DNA of 64,000 bases. Origin: Alkalibacillus haloalkaliphilus. GTDB taxonomy: Bacteria > Bacillota > Bacilli > Bacillales > Alkalibacillaceae. Made by a program: the position numbers and the translations under genes. A model generated the notes under the pieces. It was not told the DNA's origin. It ran no database searches and was given only the letters and a program-made list of their open reading frames with translations. The stretch spans positions 248,001 to 312,000 of the forward strand of contig NZ_BJYA01000001.1 in assembly GCF_007991275.1 (NCBI RefSeq), in the 5' to 3' direction. Of this stretch, positions 26,329-35,696 are shown one piece after another. Within the stretch, counting starts at the first letter, position 1. Each line of letters opens with the position of its first letter.

Positions 26329-27348
26329 TTAAAAGTTGACCGATTTATAAATGCTTTCTAAAACGCGTTTGGCCGTCGGTAAATAGTGGTCTTCTAATGA
26401 AAAGAATGGTACTGGCACATCAAACCCTGTCACGCGTTCAATTGGTGACCTTAAATATAAGAATGATGTATCATTTATGACAGATAAAATGTCATTACCA
26501 AGTCCACCAGTTCCGTGTGCTTCATGCACGATAACCGCGCGCCCTGTTTTTTGAACAGATTCAGCAATTAATTCACGATCAAGTGGGTAAAGTGTTCTTA
26601 AGTCGATTACTTCACAACTAACACCTTGTTCTTCCGCCTGCTTTGCTGCTTGTTCTGCTACTGGGACCATTGCTCCCCATGCAATTAATGTAATATCTGT
26701 ACCTTCTTGAACTTTGTTCCCTTTACCAATTTCAACATTGTATTTCCCTTCAGGAACGTCTTCGCGTTTTGCACGGTAACTACGCATTGGCTCCATGAAA
26801 ATAACAGGATCCGGGTCTTCAATTGATTCAATTAATAAACCTTTCGCATCGTAAGGCGTTGCAGGACAGACTACTTTAACGCCTGGCATGTGGGTAAACA
26901 ATGCTTCAGCACTATCAGAATGAATTTCTGGTGCACGAATTCCAGCTCCATATGGCGCACGAATGACCATTGGTGCAGAATAATGACCTAACGTTTTCAT
27001 TCTCAAACGTGATACATGTGTCATAATTTGATCATATGCCGGGTAAATAAAGCCCATAAATTGCATTTCAGCAACTGGCTTAAACCCGTTAACCGCCAAA
27101 CCAACTGATGTACCAACGATCCCAGACTCTGATAACGGTGTGTCGACAACTCGGTCCTCGCCAAAAACTTCTTGTAACCCTTCTGTTGCTCTAAATACAC
27201 CGCCGTTTTTCCCGATATCTTCTCCGAGTAATATCGTCTTTTCATCTAACTCTAGCATCGTCTTCAAGCCATCATTAATCGCTTGAATCATCGTCATTTG
27301 TTTCGTTTTACTATTTACTTCAGGCTTCTGTTCAACCTTTAAATCCAC
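26329..27348 (-). CDS. bkdAB: 2-oxoacid dehydrogenase E1, beta subunit
   Basis: 339 residues, usual for this subunit. The N-terminal GEDIGKNGGVFRATEGLQEVFG near residue 43 and the middle GAGIRAPEIHSDSAEALFTHMPG are characteristic; the C terminus has the LERVTGFDVPVPF-like IERVTGFDVPVPF near 305. With the alpha subunit, whose gene ends one base upstream, it decarboxylates a 2-oxoacid on thiamine diphosphate and loads the lipoyl arm of E2. Confidence 0.92.
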   Translation of the reverse strand: MDLKVEQKPEVNSKTKQMTMIQAINDGLKTMLELDEKTILLGEDIGKNGGVFRATEGLQEVFGEDRVVDTPLSESGIVGTSVGLAVNGFKPVAEMQFMGFIYPAYDQIMTHVSRLRMKTLGHYSAPMVIRAPYGAGIRAPEIHSDSAEALFTHMPGVKVVCPATPYDAKGLLIESIEDPDPVIFMEPMRSYRAKREDVPEGKYNVEIGKGNKVQEGTDITLIAWGAMVPVAEQAAKQAEEQGVSCEVIDLRTLYPLDRELIAESVQKTGRAVIVHEAHGTGGLGNDILSVINDTSFLYLRSPIERVTGFDVPVPFFSLEDHYLPTAKRVLESIYKSVNF

Positions 27349-27349
27349 G

Positions 27350-28405
27350 TTAATCCCCCTTTAGCTGTGCTAAGTATTGATCTTTTTGTTCTTCGAGATG
27401 CTCTGGATTTTGTTCAAAGACATAATCAAAAAGATCTGCAGGGTTAGCTTTCGGGCTATTTTCCATTGCTTCTACAGCCGCTTCCACTTCATTCTCTATT
27501 TTCTCTTTCGTTTCACTAATCCACTCTTCATTCCAGTGACCGTAGTTTTTCATAAACATCTCTAAACGATCTAATGGGTGAACAATTTCTTCACCTTGGC
27601 CATCTGGACGATACTTCGTCGGGTCATCTGCAGTCGTGTGGGCACCTGTACGCCACGTAACTGCCTCGATTAATGTTGGTCCGCTACCTTCTCGCGCTCG
27701 GTTAACTGCTTTTTCCATTTCAAAATAGACGCTAAAACAGTCATTGCCATCGATTCTGACACTTGGCATATCATAAGCGAGTGCTTTTTGGGCGATTGTC
27801 TTTGAATTCATCTGCTTTTCAATTGGAACTGAGATCGCGTAACCGTTGTTCTGATTAAAGAAAACCGTTGGCGTTTGAAAAACAGAGGCAAAGTTTAAAC
27901 CTTCATGAAAGTCACCTTCTGATGTTGCCCCATCACCGAAATAGGCTAGTGCGATATTCGTTGTTCCTTTTCGTTTTTCAGCCCACGCTGTTCCTGTAGC
28001 ATGTGGAATTTGCGTTGCAATTGGTACAGCTGCTGGGAAGATATTTTTACCTTTAGGTGGCACAACACCTTCATGTCTACCATTCCAGTATAAAAACGTA
28101 CGAACCATATCAGCACCAAACGTTAACGTTGCACCGTGATCGCGGTATGTTGGAAACATCCAGTCGCCATCTTTAAGCGCTAAAGCACTCCCAACTTGTG
28201 ATGCTTCTTGACCTTCAAACGGTGGGTAAGTACCGATTCGTCCTTGCCTTTGCAAATTGATTGCTTTACGGTCAAACGTACGAATTCTAAGCATGTTGTA
28301 ATACATCGTGCGAACTAACTCTTCATCGATCTTTTCCTCATATGATGAATCAATTAAATTCCCTTGATCATCCATTACTTTCTTGATTGGGAATTGTTCT
28401 TCCAT
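27350..28405 (-). CDS. bkdAA: 2-oxoacid dehydrogenase E1, alpha subunit
   Basis: 351 residues. The thiamine diphosphate/magnesium motif GDGATSEGDFHEGLNFA lies near residue 165 and ends in NQNNGYAIS near 195. GRIGTYPPFEGQEASQVG near residue 57 is the E1-alpha N-terminal signature. It lies 21 bases after the phenylalanine-dehydrogenase-like gene, so the 2-oxoacid made by that enzyme is a natural substrate. Substrate choice is set by the active-site pocket and cannot be read here with confidence. Confidence 0.92.
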   Translation of the reverse strand: MEEQFPIKKVMDDQGNLIDSSYEEKIDEELVRTMYYNMLRIRTFDRKAINLQRQGRIGTYPPFEGQEASQVGSALALKDGDWMFPTYRDHGATLTFGADMVRTFLYWNGRHEGVVPPKGKNIFPAAVPIATQIPHATGTAWAEKRKGTTNIALAYFGDGATSEGDFHEGLNFASVFQTPTVFFNQNNGYAISVPIEKQMNSKTIAQKALAYDMPSVRIDGNDCFSVYFEMEKAVNRAREGSGPTLIEAVTWRTGAHTTADDPTKYRPDGQGEEIVHPLDRLEMFMKNYGHWNEEWISETKEKIENEVEAAVEAMENSPKANPADLFDYVFEQNPEHLEEQKDQYLAQLKGD

Positions 28406-28426
28406 AGTAAGACCCCCAATTTTATA

Positions 28427-29581
28427 TTAATGACGGATTTTCCACTTAGGGCTAACAGTGCGGTTAAAGAAACTATTACGCTTCTCACGGTTTGACATTA
28501 CTTTTTCACAAAGCTGGTCAGCCGCTTCAACAGTGGATATCTCGTTAAGTTCAGACTGCTTATAAACTTCTAAAATCGTATTATATATTTCTTTCGTTTT
28601 TAATAAGACTCGTTCTTTACTTGGCCCATACAGTTCATCTGCAACTTGGATAAGACCCCCTGCATTAACAATGTAATCAGGTGCATAAAGAATGCCTCTT
28701 TTCGTTAATTCAATACCATGTCTTTCTTCTAACAATTGATTATTAGCGGCTCCAACGACTGCTTTAAATTGAAATTGCTCAATTGTCGTGTCATTGATTA
28801 CGCCACCCATAGCGCACGGCACAAATATGTCAGCTGGTACTGTGTAAATCTCATTTGTTTCAACAACCGTCACTGTACCTTCTGATGTTTGGGCAGCTTT
28901 AGCTTGAATCGCTTCAATCGAGTCTTTATTTATATCTGTCACGTAAATCGAAGCACCTTCTTGAAGCAACCGCTCTGCAATTTTAAAGCCAACTTTACCT
29001 AAGCCTTGGATCGCGTAAGTAACCGGTTGTAAACTTTCATGGCCAAATAGCATTTTGTTCGTCGCTTTAAGTCCATATATAACACTCTCAGTAGTAGGTA
29101 TTGATGAATCGCCACCTCCACCGTATTCTTCTGGGATTCCTGCAATGCAGTTTGTTTCTTTCATTGCATGGACGAAATCAGCTAATGTTGTTCCCATGTC
29201 TGTACCTGTGTAAAAGCGGCCGTTTAAGGATTCTACAAATTGGCCGAATGCGCGGAATAATTCTGGTGATTTATCTGTGAGGGGATCTCCTATAATGACA
29301 GCTTTGCCTCCACCGAAGTCTAAGTCAGCTGCTGCACATTTGTAGCTCATACCTTTTGATAATCTTAATACGTCTTCTAATGCTTCATCGAAAGATTCAT
29401 ATGGCTGCATGCGACATCCACCGATTGCTGGACCTAATTTCGTACTATGTATGGCGATAATAGCCTGTAAATTAGTCGATGGATCATTGCAAAAAACGAC
29501 TTGCTCATGTTCTGACATTTTCTCAAGGAGTGATAAGTTTTCAATCTCATCATTTTTAGATGATGCCATAATATAACTCAT
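28427..29581 (-). CDS. pdh: Phenylalanine dehydrogenase-like amino acid dehydrogenase
   Basis: 384 residues, a Glu/Leu/Phe/Val dehydrogenase. Conserved parts are [11 protein letters not shown] near residue 93, the catalytic Lys in [17 protein letters not shown], and the NAD fold [15 protein letters not shown] near 195. I call it phenylalanine rather than leucine dehydrogenase because it has features I recall of Bacillus and Lysinibacillus Phe[29 protein letters not shown] in place of the leucine-enzyme GSSGNPSPAT type, and an RNSFF...PKWKI C terminus. It would turn phenylalanine into phenylpyruvate with NAD. It sits directly before the E1-alpha gene. The start has AGGAGG 6 bases upstream. Confidence 0.82.
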   Translation of the reverse strand: MSYIMASSKNDEIENLSLLEKMSEHEQVVFCNDPSTNLQAIIAIHSTKLGPAIGGCRMQPYESFDEALEDVLRLSKGMSYKCAAADLDFGGGKAVIIGDPLTDKSPELFRAFGQFVESLNGRFYTGTDMGTTLADFVHAMKETNCIAGIPEEYGGGGDSSIPTTESVIYGLKATNKMLFGHESLQPVTYAIQGLGKVGFKIAERLLQEGASIYVTDINKDSIEAIQAKAAQTSEGTVTVVETNEIYTVPADIFVPCAMGGVINDTTIEQFQFKAVVGAANNQLLEERHGIELTKRGILYAPDYIVNAGGLIQVADELYGPSKERVLLKTKEIYNTILEVYKQSELNEISTVEAADQLCEKVMSNREKRNSFFNRTVSPKWKIRH

Positions 29582-29611
29582 AGTTAACCTCCTATTCTAT
29601 TAACAACCAAA

Positions 29612-30010
29612 TTAACCATGTAACTGTCCTGTACGCTTTTCGATTACCTCCTTAGGTAGGATGACTTGTTTAACTGTCCCTTTTCCAATTAATTGACCTT
29701 CTTCACGGTAAGCCTCTACTTCTGTAATGACTTGATGATCCTTATATTCTGTTAAAGTTGCTGTTAGTCTGACATTTGTATTTAACGGGGCAGCGTCAAG
29801 GTGTTTAACACTAACTGATGCTCCCATACCTTCTTCATGTTCTTCTAAAAATGGTAGTATAATTTTGCGCGAAACCCACTCCATGTGATATACCATTGAA
29901 ACGGTGGAATACACGGGGTGTACGACATTCCCTTCAAAACTCGCAAACATATCCTTTGTAACTTTTACGTCAATTGTCTCTTGTCTACCGACTTCCATGC
30001 CAGGCTTCAT
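29612..30010 (-). CDS. Hot-dog fold acyl-CoA thioesterase (FlK/PaaI-like)
   Basis: About 132 residues from the chosen start. MKPGMEVG at the N terminus, VHPVYSTVSMVYHMEWVSR near residue 35 and KHLDAAPLN near 78 match the fluoroacetyl-CoA-thioesterase-like family. The frame is open back to a TTG at 30070, but the family starts at MKPG and GGAAG lies upstream of this ATG. It is the first gene of the dehydrogenase operon. It could hydrolyse phenylacetyl-CoA or other acyl-CoA to free CoA when flux is too high. It occupies the place held by ptb and buk in B. subtilis, which are absent here. Confidence 0.75.
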   Translation of the reverse strand: MKPGMEVGRQETIDVKVTKDMFASFEGNVVHPVYSTVSMVYHMEWVSRKIILPFLEEHEEGMGASVSVKHLDAAPLNTNVRLTATLTEYKDHQVITEVEAYREEGQLIGKGTVKQVILPKEVIEKRTGQLHG

Positions 30011-30060
30011 ACCATTCATCACTTCCATTCTATAATTAGAAGTAAGCCTTGAATTCAAGC

Positions 30061-30099
30061 TTGTATACAATTATATACAATTATATAAAAGCGCTTACA
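30061..30099 (-). promoter_or_regulatory. Inverted repeat and cre-like box upstream of the thioesterase-pdh-bkd operon
   Basis: TTGTATA-N6-TATACAA (30061-30080) is a perfect inverted repeat, and TGTAAGCGCTTTTA (minus strand, 30099-30086) matches the CcpA cre consensus at all but one position. Both lie between 50 and 90 bases ahead of the first gene. Catabolite repression of amino-acid breakdown would be expected. Confidence 0.5.
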
Positions 30100-30187
30100 T
30101 TTTTCGATAAAAAGTGTGGATTGCTATACAAATTTTGTCGCAATCCATTATAAACTCCTAGAGACTTCCTCAATTTTAAATTGCATG

Positions 30188-30202
30188 ACGTTTGTATAAC
30201 GA
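30188..30202. promoter_or_regulatory. ACGTT-N5-AACG motif, pdh-bkd promoter copy
   Basis: ACGTTTGTATAACGA: CGTT and AACG arms with a five-base spacer, about 180 bases ahead of the thioesterase gene. The same 15-bp form occurs before paaA and before the ferredoxin reductase gene. Likely an operator of a regulator shared across the aromatic pathway. Confidence 0.5.
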
Positions 30203-30258
30203 TATTTTATCATTTTGTAATGTATAAAACAATAATTTATTTGAAAAGTGTTTATTTT

Positions 30259-31233
30259 CTAATAATTATATTGATCATTTACAAACGGAAGCTGTTGCTT
30301 CGATTGTTCAACTTGATTAGACGCCTCTTGCATCATACCCTCAACTAACTCCTGAACAGTTGGAATATCTTCTATTAAACCTGTAATTTGACCACTATTT
30401 AAAAATCCATTTTCTAAGTCGCCTTCTAATGCACCTTTGCAATGTAGCTCTTCAGACGTTAATTGGCGATATTCTTCTACAGTTAACCCGGACTTTTCAA
30501 GGTCAGTCAATTTCTTAGCGTATTGCGTGTTTAAAATACGCCTCACTTGCCCGACTGTTCGTCCTACAATAGTCGTCCCTGTACCGTTAGCTTCTAAGAT
30601 CTTCTCTTTGTAATGTGTGTGGAAAGGGGCTTCTTGAGTTGCAATAAAGCGCGTTCCCATTTGTACGCCACTTGCTCCAAGCATAAGCGTTGCAGCTAAA
30701 CCTTTTCCATCACCGACGCCACCAGCTGCCAAAACGGGTACATTAACGTGTCGTACAATTTGCGGTATTAGAGTAAAAGTCGTTAGCTCTAAATTAGAAT
30801 TGATCCCTGCTGCCTCATAGCCTTCAGCAACTAACAGATCCGCACCCGCTTCTTCTGCTTTCTTCGCATGTTTCACCGAAGCAACTAAAGTCATCACTTT
30901 AATCCCTTGTTCGTGAAGCTTTGGAATGTAAGGTGCTGGATTACCAGCAGACAGTGATACGACAGGCACTTGTAAATCGATCACAAGGTCAATTAGACGC
31001 TCAACATTTGGTGCAACAGCCATCGCAATGTTGACTGCAAACGGCTTTTTCGTTAATTCTTTTGTTTGGTTGATTTTCATTTCGACCTCTTCTGGTGACA
31101 TCGTGCCACAACCGATCGTACCAAGTCCTCCCGCCTCTGAGACTGCCGCTGTTAGCTCTGGGCTACTTATATTACCCATTCCCCCTAAAACGATTGGGTA
31201 TTGAATGTTTAATAGATGACATACTGGATTCAT
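30259..31233 (-). CDS. Nitronate monooxygenase / FabK-like FMN enzyme
   Basis: 324 residues with a TIM-barrel FMN domain: VLGGMGNISSPELTAAVSEAGG near residue 15, GADLLVAEGYEAAG near 130 and AAGGVGDGKGLAATLMLGASGVQMGTRF near 170, the phosphate-binding loops of the 2-nitropropane dioxygenase/enoyl-ACP reductase II group. Members oxidise nitronates or reduce enoyl-ACP or enoyl-CoA. It is the last gene of the paa operon (38 bases after the thiolase), so a role on an enoyl-CoA intermediate or in detoxification is possible. The function is not settled. Confidence 0.75.
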   Translation of the reverse strand: MNPVCHLLNIQYPIVLGGMGNISSPELTAAVSEAGGLGTIGCGTMSPEEVEMKINQTKELTKKPFAVNIAMAVAPNVERLIDLVIDLQVPVVSLSAGNPAPYIPKLHEQGIKVMTLVASVKHAKKAEEAGADLLVAEGYEAAGINSNLELTTFTLIPQIVRHVNVPVLAAGGVGDGKGLAATLMLGASGVQMGTRFIATQEAPFHTHYKEKILEANGTGTTIVGRTVGQVRRILNTQYAKKLTDLEKSGLTVEEYRQLTSEELHCKGALEGDLENGFLNSGQITGLIEDIPTVQELVEGMMQEASNQVEQSKQQLPFVNDQYNY

Positions 31234-31270
31234 AGCTTTCCTCCTCTAATACCTGAAAGTTTCCTGTTAC

Positions 31271-32470
31271 TTATATATTCTCAACTAAAGTCGAAATTCC
31301 CTGCCCGACACCTACACACATTGTTGCAACGCCGAGATTTGTGTCTTGTTTTTTCATTTCATGGATTAAAGTCGTTAATATTCTAGCCCCACTTGCACCT
31401 AATGGGTGACCAAAAGCAATGGCTCCACCATTTACGTTAACTTTTTCTTCACCAAGGTTCAGCTGTTTCATACACTCAATAGACTGCGAAGCAAATGCTT
31501 CGTTTAATTCGACTAAACCGATCTCATCAATTGAATAGTTTGTTCGCTTTAATAGTTTTTGAGTTGAGTAAATGGGTCCTAACCCCATAACAGCCGGCTC
31601 TAACCCTGCAGCTGCTCCACCAACGTATTTAACTAATGGTTTTAACCCTAATTGCCTTGCTTTTTCAGCGCTCATTAAAAGTAATGCAGAAGCACCGTCG
31701 TTAACACCTGATGCATTACCAGCAGTGACTGTACCTTCTTTGAAGATTGGTCTTAGTTTCCCTAGCTTTTCTTTCGTTGTATTTGGACGTGGATGTTCAT
31801 CTTGATTGATGATGAACTCATTTCCTTTACGATCAACGTACTTAACAGGAACAATTTCGTCTTCGAACCGTCCAGTTTCAAACGCTTTTTTCGCTTTCAT
31901 TTGACTAGCGTAGGCAAACTCATCTTGCTCTTCTCTCGTAATTTCATAGCGCTTTGCAACATTTTCTGCTGTTTGAGGCATCGTGTCAGCACCGTACATC
32001 TCTTCTAATCTCTTGTTTGTAAAACGCCAACCAATTGTCGTGTCATACATTTCCATGTTACCTCTTGGGAACTCTTTTTCCGGTTTTGCCATGACAAACG
32101 GTGCACGCGTCATACTTTCTGTCCCGCCAGCAATATAAACGTCGCCATCACCAACTGCAATCGCACGTGCTGCTTGGATCACAGCATCCATTCCCGAGCC
32201 ACAAAGGCGATTGACAGTCGTTGCACTAACATCAACTGGCAAACCAGCTAGTAATGTTGACATGCGCGCCACGTTACGATTATCTTCGCCTGCTTGATTG
32301 GCATTTCCAAAAATGACTTCTTCAATCTCACTTGGAGGCAAGTTCGGATTGCGCTCTAATAACGCTTCAATGACCACTGCCCCTAAATCATCTGGGCGAA
32401 TTGTTTTAAGTGCACCGTTATACCTTCCAATCGGCGTCCTTACCGCATCAACAATGACTACTTCATTCAT
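31271..32470 (-). CDS. paaJ: 3-oxoadipyl-CoA / 3-oxo-5,6-dehydrosuberyl-CoA thiolase
   Basis: 399 residues, standard for a type II thiolase. The acyl-binding Cys lies in VNRLCGSGMDA near residue 90, the conserved His in NGGAIAFGHPLGASGAR near 352 and the second Cys in MCVGVGQG near 385. Phrases such as EEVIFGNANQAGEDNRNVARM match the PcaF/PaaJ group. It would act twice in phenylacetate breakdown, releasing acetyl-CoA and finally succinyl-CoA. The gene overlaps the preceding dehydrogenase gene by two bases plus (ATGA). Confidence 0.9.
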   Translation of the reverse strand: MNEVVIVDAVRTPIGRYNGALKTIRPDDLGAVVIEALLERNPNLPPSEIEEVIFGNANQAGEDNRNVARMSTLLAGLPVDVSATTVNRLCGSGMDAVIQAARAIAVGDGDVYIAGGTESMTRAPFVMAKPEKEFPRGNMEMYDTTIGWRFTNKRLEEMYGADTMPQTAENVAKRYEITREEQDEFAYASQMKAKKAFETGRFEDEIVPVKYVDRKGNEFIINQDEHPRPNTTKEKLGKLRPIFKEGTVTAGNASGVNDGASALLLMSAEKARQLGLKPLVKYVGGAAAGLEPAVMGLGPIYSTQKLLKRTNYSIDEIGLVELNEAFASQSIECMKQLNLGEEKVNVNGGAIAFGHPLGASGARILTTLIHEMKKQDTNLGVATMCVGVGQGISTLVENI

Positions 32471-33342
32471 TTTTTGATCAACTCGTTTTCATTAGTATAA
32501 TCATACACACCACGGCCTGTTTTTCTTCCTAAACGACCAGCTTTCACATACTTTTCTAGTAATGGAGCAGGGCGGTATTTTTCACCTAATGTCTCATATA
32601 AGTAATTTAAGTTGTTCAGCCTCGCATCTAATCCGACTAAGTCACCTAACTCTAAAGGCCCCATCGGATAGTTCAACCCTAATTTAATCGCTTTGTCGAT
32701 ATCTTCAGCTGAAGCAACTCCTTCTTGCAACATATGAAATGCTTCATTACCGACTAAGGCACTAATTCGACTCGTCACAAAACCTGGGAATTCATTGACT
32801 TCAACGGTTTCTTTCCCCATTTGTTCTGCCGTTTGACGAACGACTTCAACCGTCCCGTCACTCGTTTCTAAACCTTTAATAATCTCAACTAATTTCATGA
32901 CATGCACAGGGTTAAAAAAGTGCATTGCCACGACTTTCTCAGGGCGTTTCGTATAAGAGCCTAGTTCTGTTGGGCTAATCGTTGACGTGTTTGAAGCTAA
33001 AATCGTGTGTGCTGGCGCATGTTGATCAGCTGTTTCAAGTACTTTTTGTTTTAAGTCAGACTTTTCTGGTACCGCTTCAATAACTAAGTCTGCACTTGCA
33101 GCAGAACTCGCTAAATCTAGTGAAGTATGAAGGCGCTCTATCAGTTGGTCAGCTTCTGATTCTGTTATTTTGCCACGTTTGATCCCTTTTGCCGCGGTTT
33201 GCTTAGTGTGTTCATAGGCATCTTGTAACTGCTCTTCTGATACGTCGACGAGCTCAGTTTGATAACCTGAAAGGGCCGAGACATATGCTATGCCTCGCCC
33301 CATGACACCAGCACCCACGACAGTAATACGGTTAATAGTCAT
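32467..33342 (-). CDS. paaH: 3-hydroxyadipyl-CoA dehydrogenase
   Basis: About 291 residues. The NAD fold starts VVGAGVMGRGIAYVSALSGY, and AMHFFNPVHVMKLVEII near residue 138 holds the catalytic His, typical of 3-hydroxyacyl-CoA dehydrogenases of the PaaH/Hbd type. In the paa setting it oxidises 3-hydroxyadipyl-CoA to 3-oxoadipyl-CoA, the substrate of the thiolase encoded next. The ATG at 33342 is preferred over the GTG at 33348. Confidence 0.9.
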   Translation of the reverse strand: MTINRITVVGAGVMGRGIAYVSALSGYQTELVDVSEEQLQDAYEHTKQTAAKGIKRGKITESEADQLIERLHTSLDLASSAASADLVIEAVPEKSDLKQKVLETADQHAPAHTILASNTSTISPTELGSYTKRPEKVVAMHFFNPVHVMKLVEIIKGLETSDGTVEVVRQTAEQMGKETVEVNEFPGFVTSRISALVGNEAFHMLQEGVASAEDIDKAIKLGLNYPMGPLELGDLVGLDARLNNLNYLYETLGEKYRPAPLLEKYVKAGRLGRKTGRGVYDYTNENELIKK

Positions 33343-33372
33343 GGACACTCTACCTTTCTATCATTCTATTAT

Positions 33373-34890
33373 TTATACGTTGAATGGATTAAGAGGTTTT
33401 GAGCCATAGTATGAAAGGACACTCTTATCTTCCATATATAAATCTAGCGTTTCAACTGTTAGTTCACGGCCGAACCCTGACTGCTTATAACCACCGAATG
33501 GCGTACCAGGGAACGCTGAGAATGGACTATTAACCATGACGATTCCTGCTTGGATTTGGTGTGCAACACGTGTAGCACGGCCTTGGTTCGTCGTCCAAAT
33601 CGCTGATCCTAATCCGTATTTCGTATCGTTAGCACGCTTAATGACATCTTTTTCGTCTGTAAATTTCTCAACAACAACAACTGGTCCGAAAATTTCTTCT
33701 TGTACAGCTTCCATATCAGGTGTCACGTCCGTAATAACAGTTGGTGCATACCAATAGCCTTTTTCAAATCCTTCAGGGTAAATTTGTTTACCACCTGTTG
33801 CAATCGTCGCACCATCTTTAACAGCCGACTGAACGTAACCATCAATTACATCTAATTGCTCTTGGTTAATAATTGAGCCAAGGTGTGTCCCTTTATTAAA
33901 CGGATCACCTGATTGAAGCTTTTCCGTTTTCTCAATAAACTGCTCCATAAACTCATCATAAATCGATTCATGCACGAACATACGCGAACGCGCTTCACAC
34001 GATTGACCTGTGTTGAAGAAGATTCCGAATAATGAGCCAGCAACTGCCGCTTCTAGATCAGCATCTTCAAACACAATATTAGGTGACTTACCACCTAGCT
34101 CAAGAGTGACACGCTTAAGTGTTTGAGACGCTTTTTCCATAATGTCTTTACCAGTTGGCGTCGAACCAGTGAATGCGACTTTATTAACGTCTTCATGTTG
34201 CACTAAGTAATCACCAACAACACTTCCTGAACCAGGTACCGTATTGACGACACCTTCTGGAACGCCCGCTTCATGGCAAATTTCATTCAATAATAGAGCC
34301 GTAATTGGAGTTAAACTAGCTGGCTTAATGACGACTGAGCAACCAGTTGCAATAGCAGGAGCAATCTTCCACGCCGCCATCATCATTGGGTAGTTCCACG
34401 GAATGATTTGAGCACAAACACCAACAGGTTCTTTATGCGTATAGTTAAAGAATCCGTATGGCATATTGTTAACTTCACCGCGGTGACCGACAATAGCACC
34501 TGCGTAAAATTCAAAATCCTCAATCGACTGGTTAATTTGAACTTGTGCCGCACCAACGGATTTACCGCTGTTTAGTACTTCCATTTCAACTAGCTCTTTA
34601 AAACGTGAACGCATAATCGATGCGATATTGTTTAATACACGAGAACGTTTTCCAACTGGATACTTACGCCATTTCCCGTTATCAAAAGCTTCTCGCGCTG
34701 CTTGAACAGCCTTTTCTGCATCTTCCTCACTCGCTTTTGCTACTGTTGCAATTACTTCTCCTGTTGCTGGGTTATACGTTTCGAACGTTTCTTTTGAACT
34801 ACTATCTACCCTTTCACCATTAATGATCATCCCATAATGATCTCGCTTCATTTCCCCTACTTGTTCAATTGCTTCTTTCGTTAATTCCAT
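33373..34890 (-). CDS. Aldehyde dehydrogenase of the phenylacetate cluster
   Basis: 505 residues of the general ALDH family. FTGSTPTGK near residue 237, the catalytic Glu in TLELGGKSPN near 262 and the catalytic Cys in FNTGQSCEAR near 296 are all present. Inside the paa operon it probably performs the step done by the aldehyde dehydrogenase half of PaaZ, oxidising the ring-opened semialdehyde to 3-oxo-5,6-dehydrosuberyl-CoA. It lacks the C-terminal MaoC hydratase half of PaaZ (usually about 680 residues). Phenylacetaldehyde dehydrogenase is the main alternative. Confidence 0.85.
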   Translation of the reverse strand: MELTKEAIEQVGEMKRDHYGMIINGERVDSSSKETFETYNPATGEVIATVAKASEEDAEKAVQAAREAFDNGKWRKYPVGKRSRVLNNIASIMRSRFKELVEMEVLNSGKSVGAAQVQINQSIEDFEFYAGAIVGHRGEVNNMPYGFFNYTHKEPVGVCAQIIPWNYPMMMAAWKIAPAIATGCSVVIKPASLTPITALLLNEICHEAGVPEGVVNTVPGSGSVVGDYLVQHEDVNKVAFTGSTPTGKDIMEKASQTLKRVTLELGGKSPNIVFEDADLEAAVAGSLFGIFFNTGQSCEARSRMFVHESIYDEFMEQFIEKTEKLQSGDPFNKGTHLGSIINQEQLDVIDGYVQSAVKDGATIATGGKQIYPEGFEKGYWYAPTVITDVTPDMEAVQEEIFGPVVVVEKFTDEKDVIKRANDTKYGLGSAIWTTNQGRATRVAHQIQAGIVMVNSPFSAFPGTPFGGYKQSGFGRELTVETLDLYMEDKSVLSYYGSKPLNPFNV

Positions 34891-34910
34891 TAAAAATCCA
34901 CTCCTCTCGA

Positions 34911-35693
34911 TTATTTTCCGATGAAATTTGGTTCGCGTTTTTCTTTAAATGCTTGAACACCTTCTTGATGGTCGTTAGATAAACCAGCAATTCGCTGGGC
35001 TTGTGCTTCACTTTCTAGTACATCTTGATAATCTGAATGCATGCCATCCATCATATAACGCTTAACTAACGCTATCGCTTTTGTAGGCATACTTGCTAAT
35101 TTTTGCGTAAATGCTTCGACTTGCTTATCCCACTCGTCTTGCGGAATCACTTCAGTTGCTAACCCTAATTCATAGGCTTCTTCACCCGTAATCGGTTTTC
35201 CAAGTACGGAGATTTCCATCGCCTTCGCATACCCAACAATCCGTGGTAGGTTGTAAATAAACCCTGAATCAGGAATTAAGCCAATGTTTATAAAAGCACT
35301 GACGAACTTAGCTTGCGGTTGTACGAGCCTAAAATCACACGCCAACGCTAAACTCATTCCAGCACCTGCTGCTGTACCATTAACTGCTGCAACTACAGGC
35401 TTTGGAGTTTCTTTAATTGCTTTTAACATTGGGTGATACCTTTTTCTTAAAAAAGTGGCATGATTCGTGTTTTCATCAACACCTTGTAGGTCTTGCCCAG
35501 CACAAAAGGCTTTTCCTTCGCCTGTAAAGACGATGCAACGGACGTCATCGTTTTTCGTCGCTTGTTTTAACGCCCGTGTGACTTCGTAATTCATTCCTTC
35601 AGTAAATGCGTTATACGCTGATGGCCGATTTAGCGTAATCGTTGCAACACCTGAGTACTCTTCATATTTAATCGTTTGAAAATCCATCCCCAT
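34911..35693 (-). CDS. paaG: Epoxyphenylacetyl-CoA isomerase
   Basis: 260 residues of the enoyl-CoA hydratase/isomerase fold. GEGKAFCAGQDLQGVDE near residue 60 and NGTAAGAGMSLALACDFRL near 105 form the oxyanion hole; FINIGLIPDSGFIYNLPRIVG near 138 has the Asp expected in PaaG-type isomerases in place of a hydratase Glu. It would convert the ring epoxide to oxepin-CoA. It lies three bases after paaF. Confidence 0.87.
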   Translation of the reverse strand: MGMDFQTIKYEEYSGVATITLNRPSAYNAFTEGMNYEVTRALKQATKNDDVRCIVFTGEGKAFCAGQDLQGVDENTNHATFLRKRYHPMLKAIKETPKPVVAAVNGTAAGAGMSLALACDFRLVQPQAKFVSAFINIGLIPDSGFIYNLPRIVGYAKAMEISVLGKPITGEEAYELGLATEVIPQDEWDKQVEAFTQKLASMPTKAIALVKRYMMDGMHSDYQDVLESEAQAQRIAGLSNDHQEGVQAFKEKREPNFIGK

Positions 35694-35696
35694 GAC

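Noticed and set aside
28427-29581. Leucine dehydrogenase (bcd)
   Set aside because: Gene order next to bkd genes suggests it, but the [15 protein letters not shown] and C-terminal RNSFF...PKW features fit phenylalanine dehydrogenase better.
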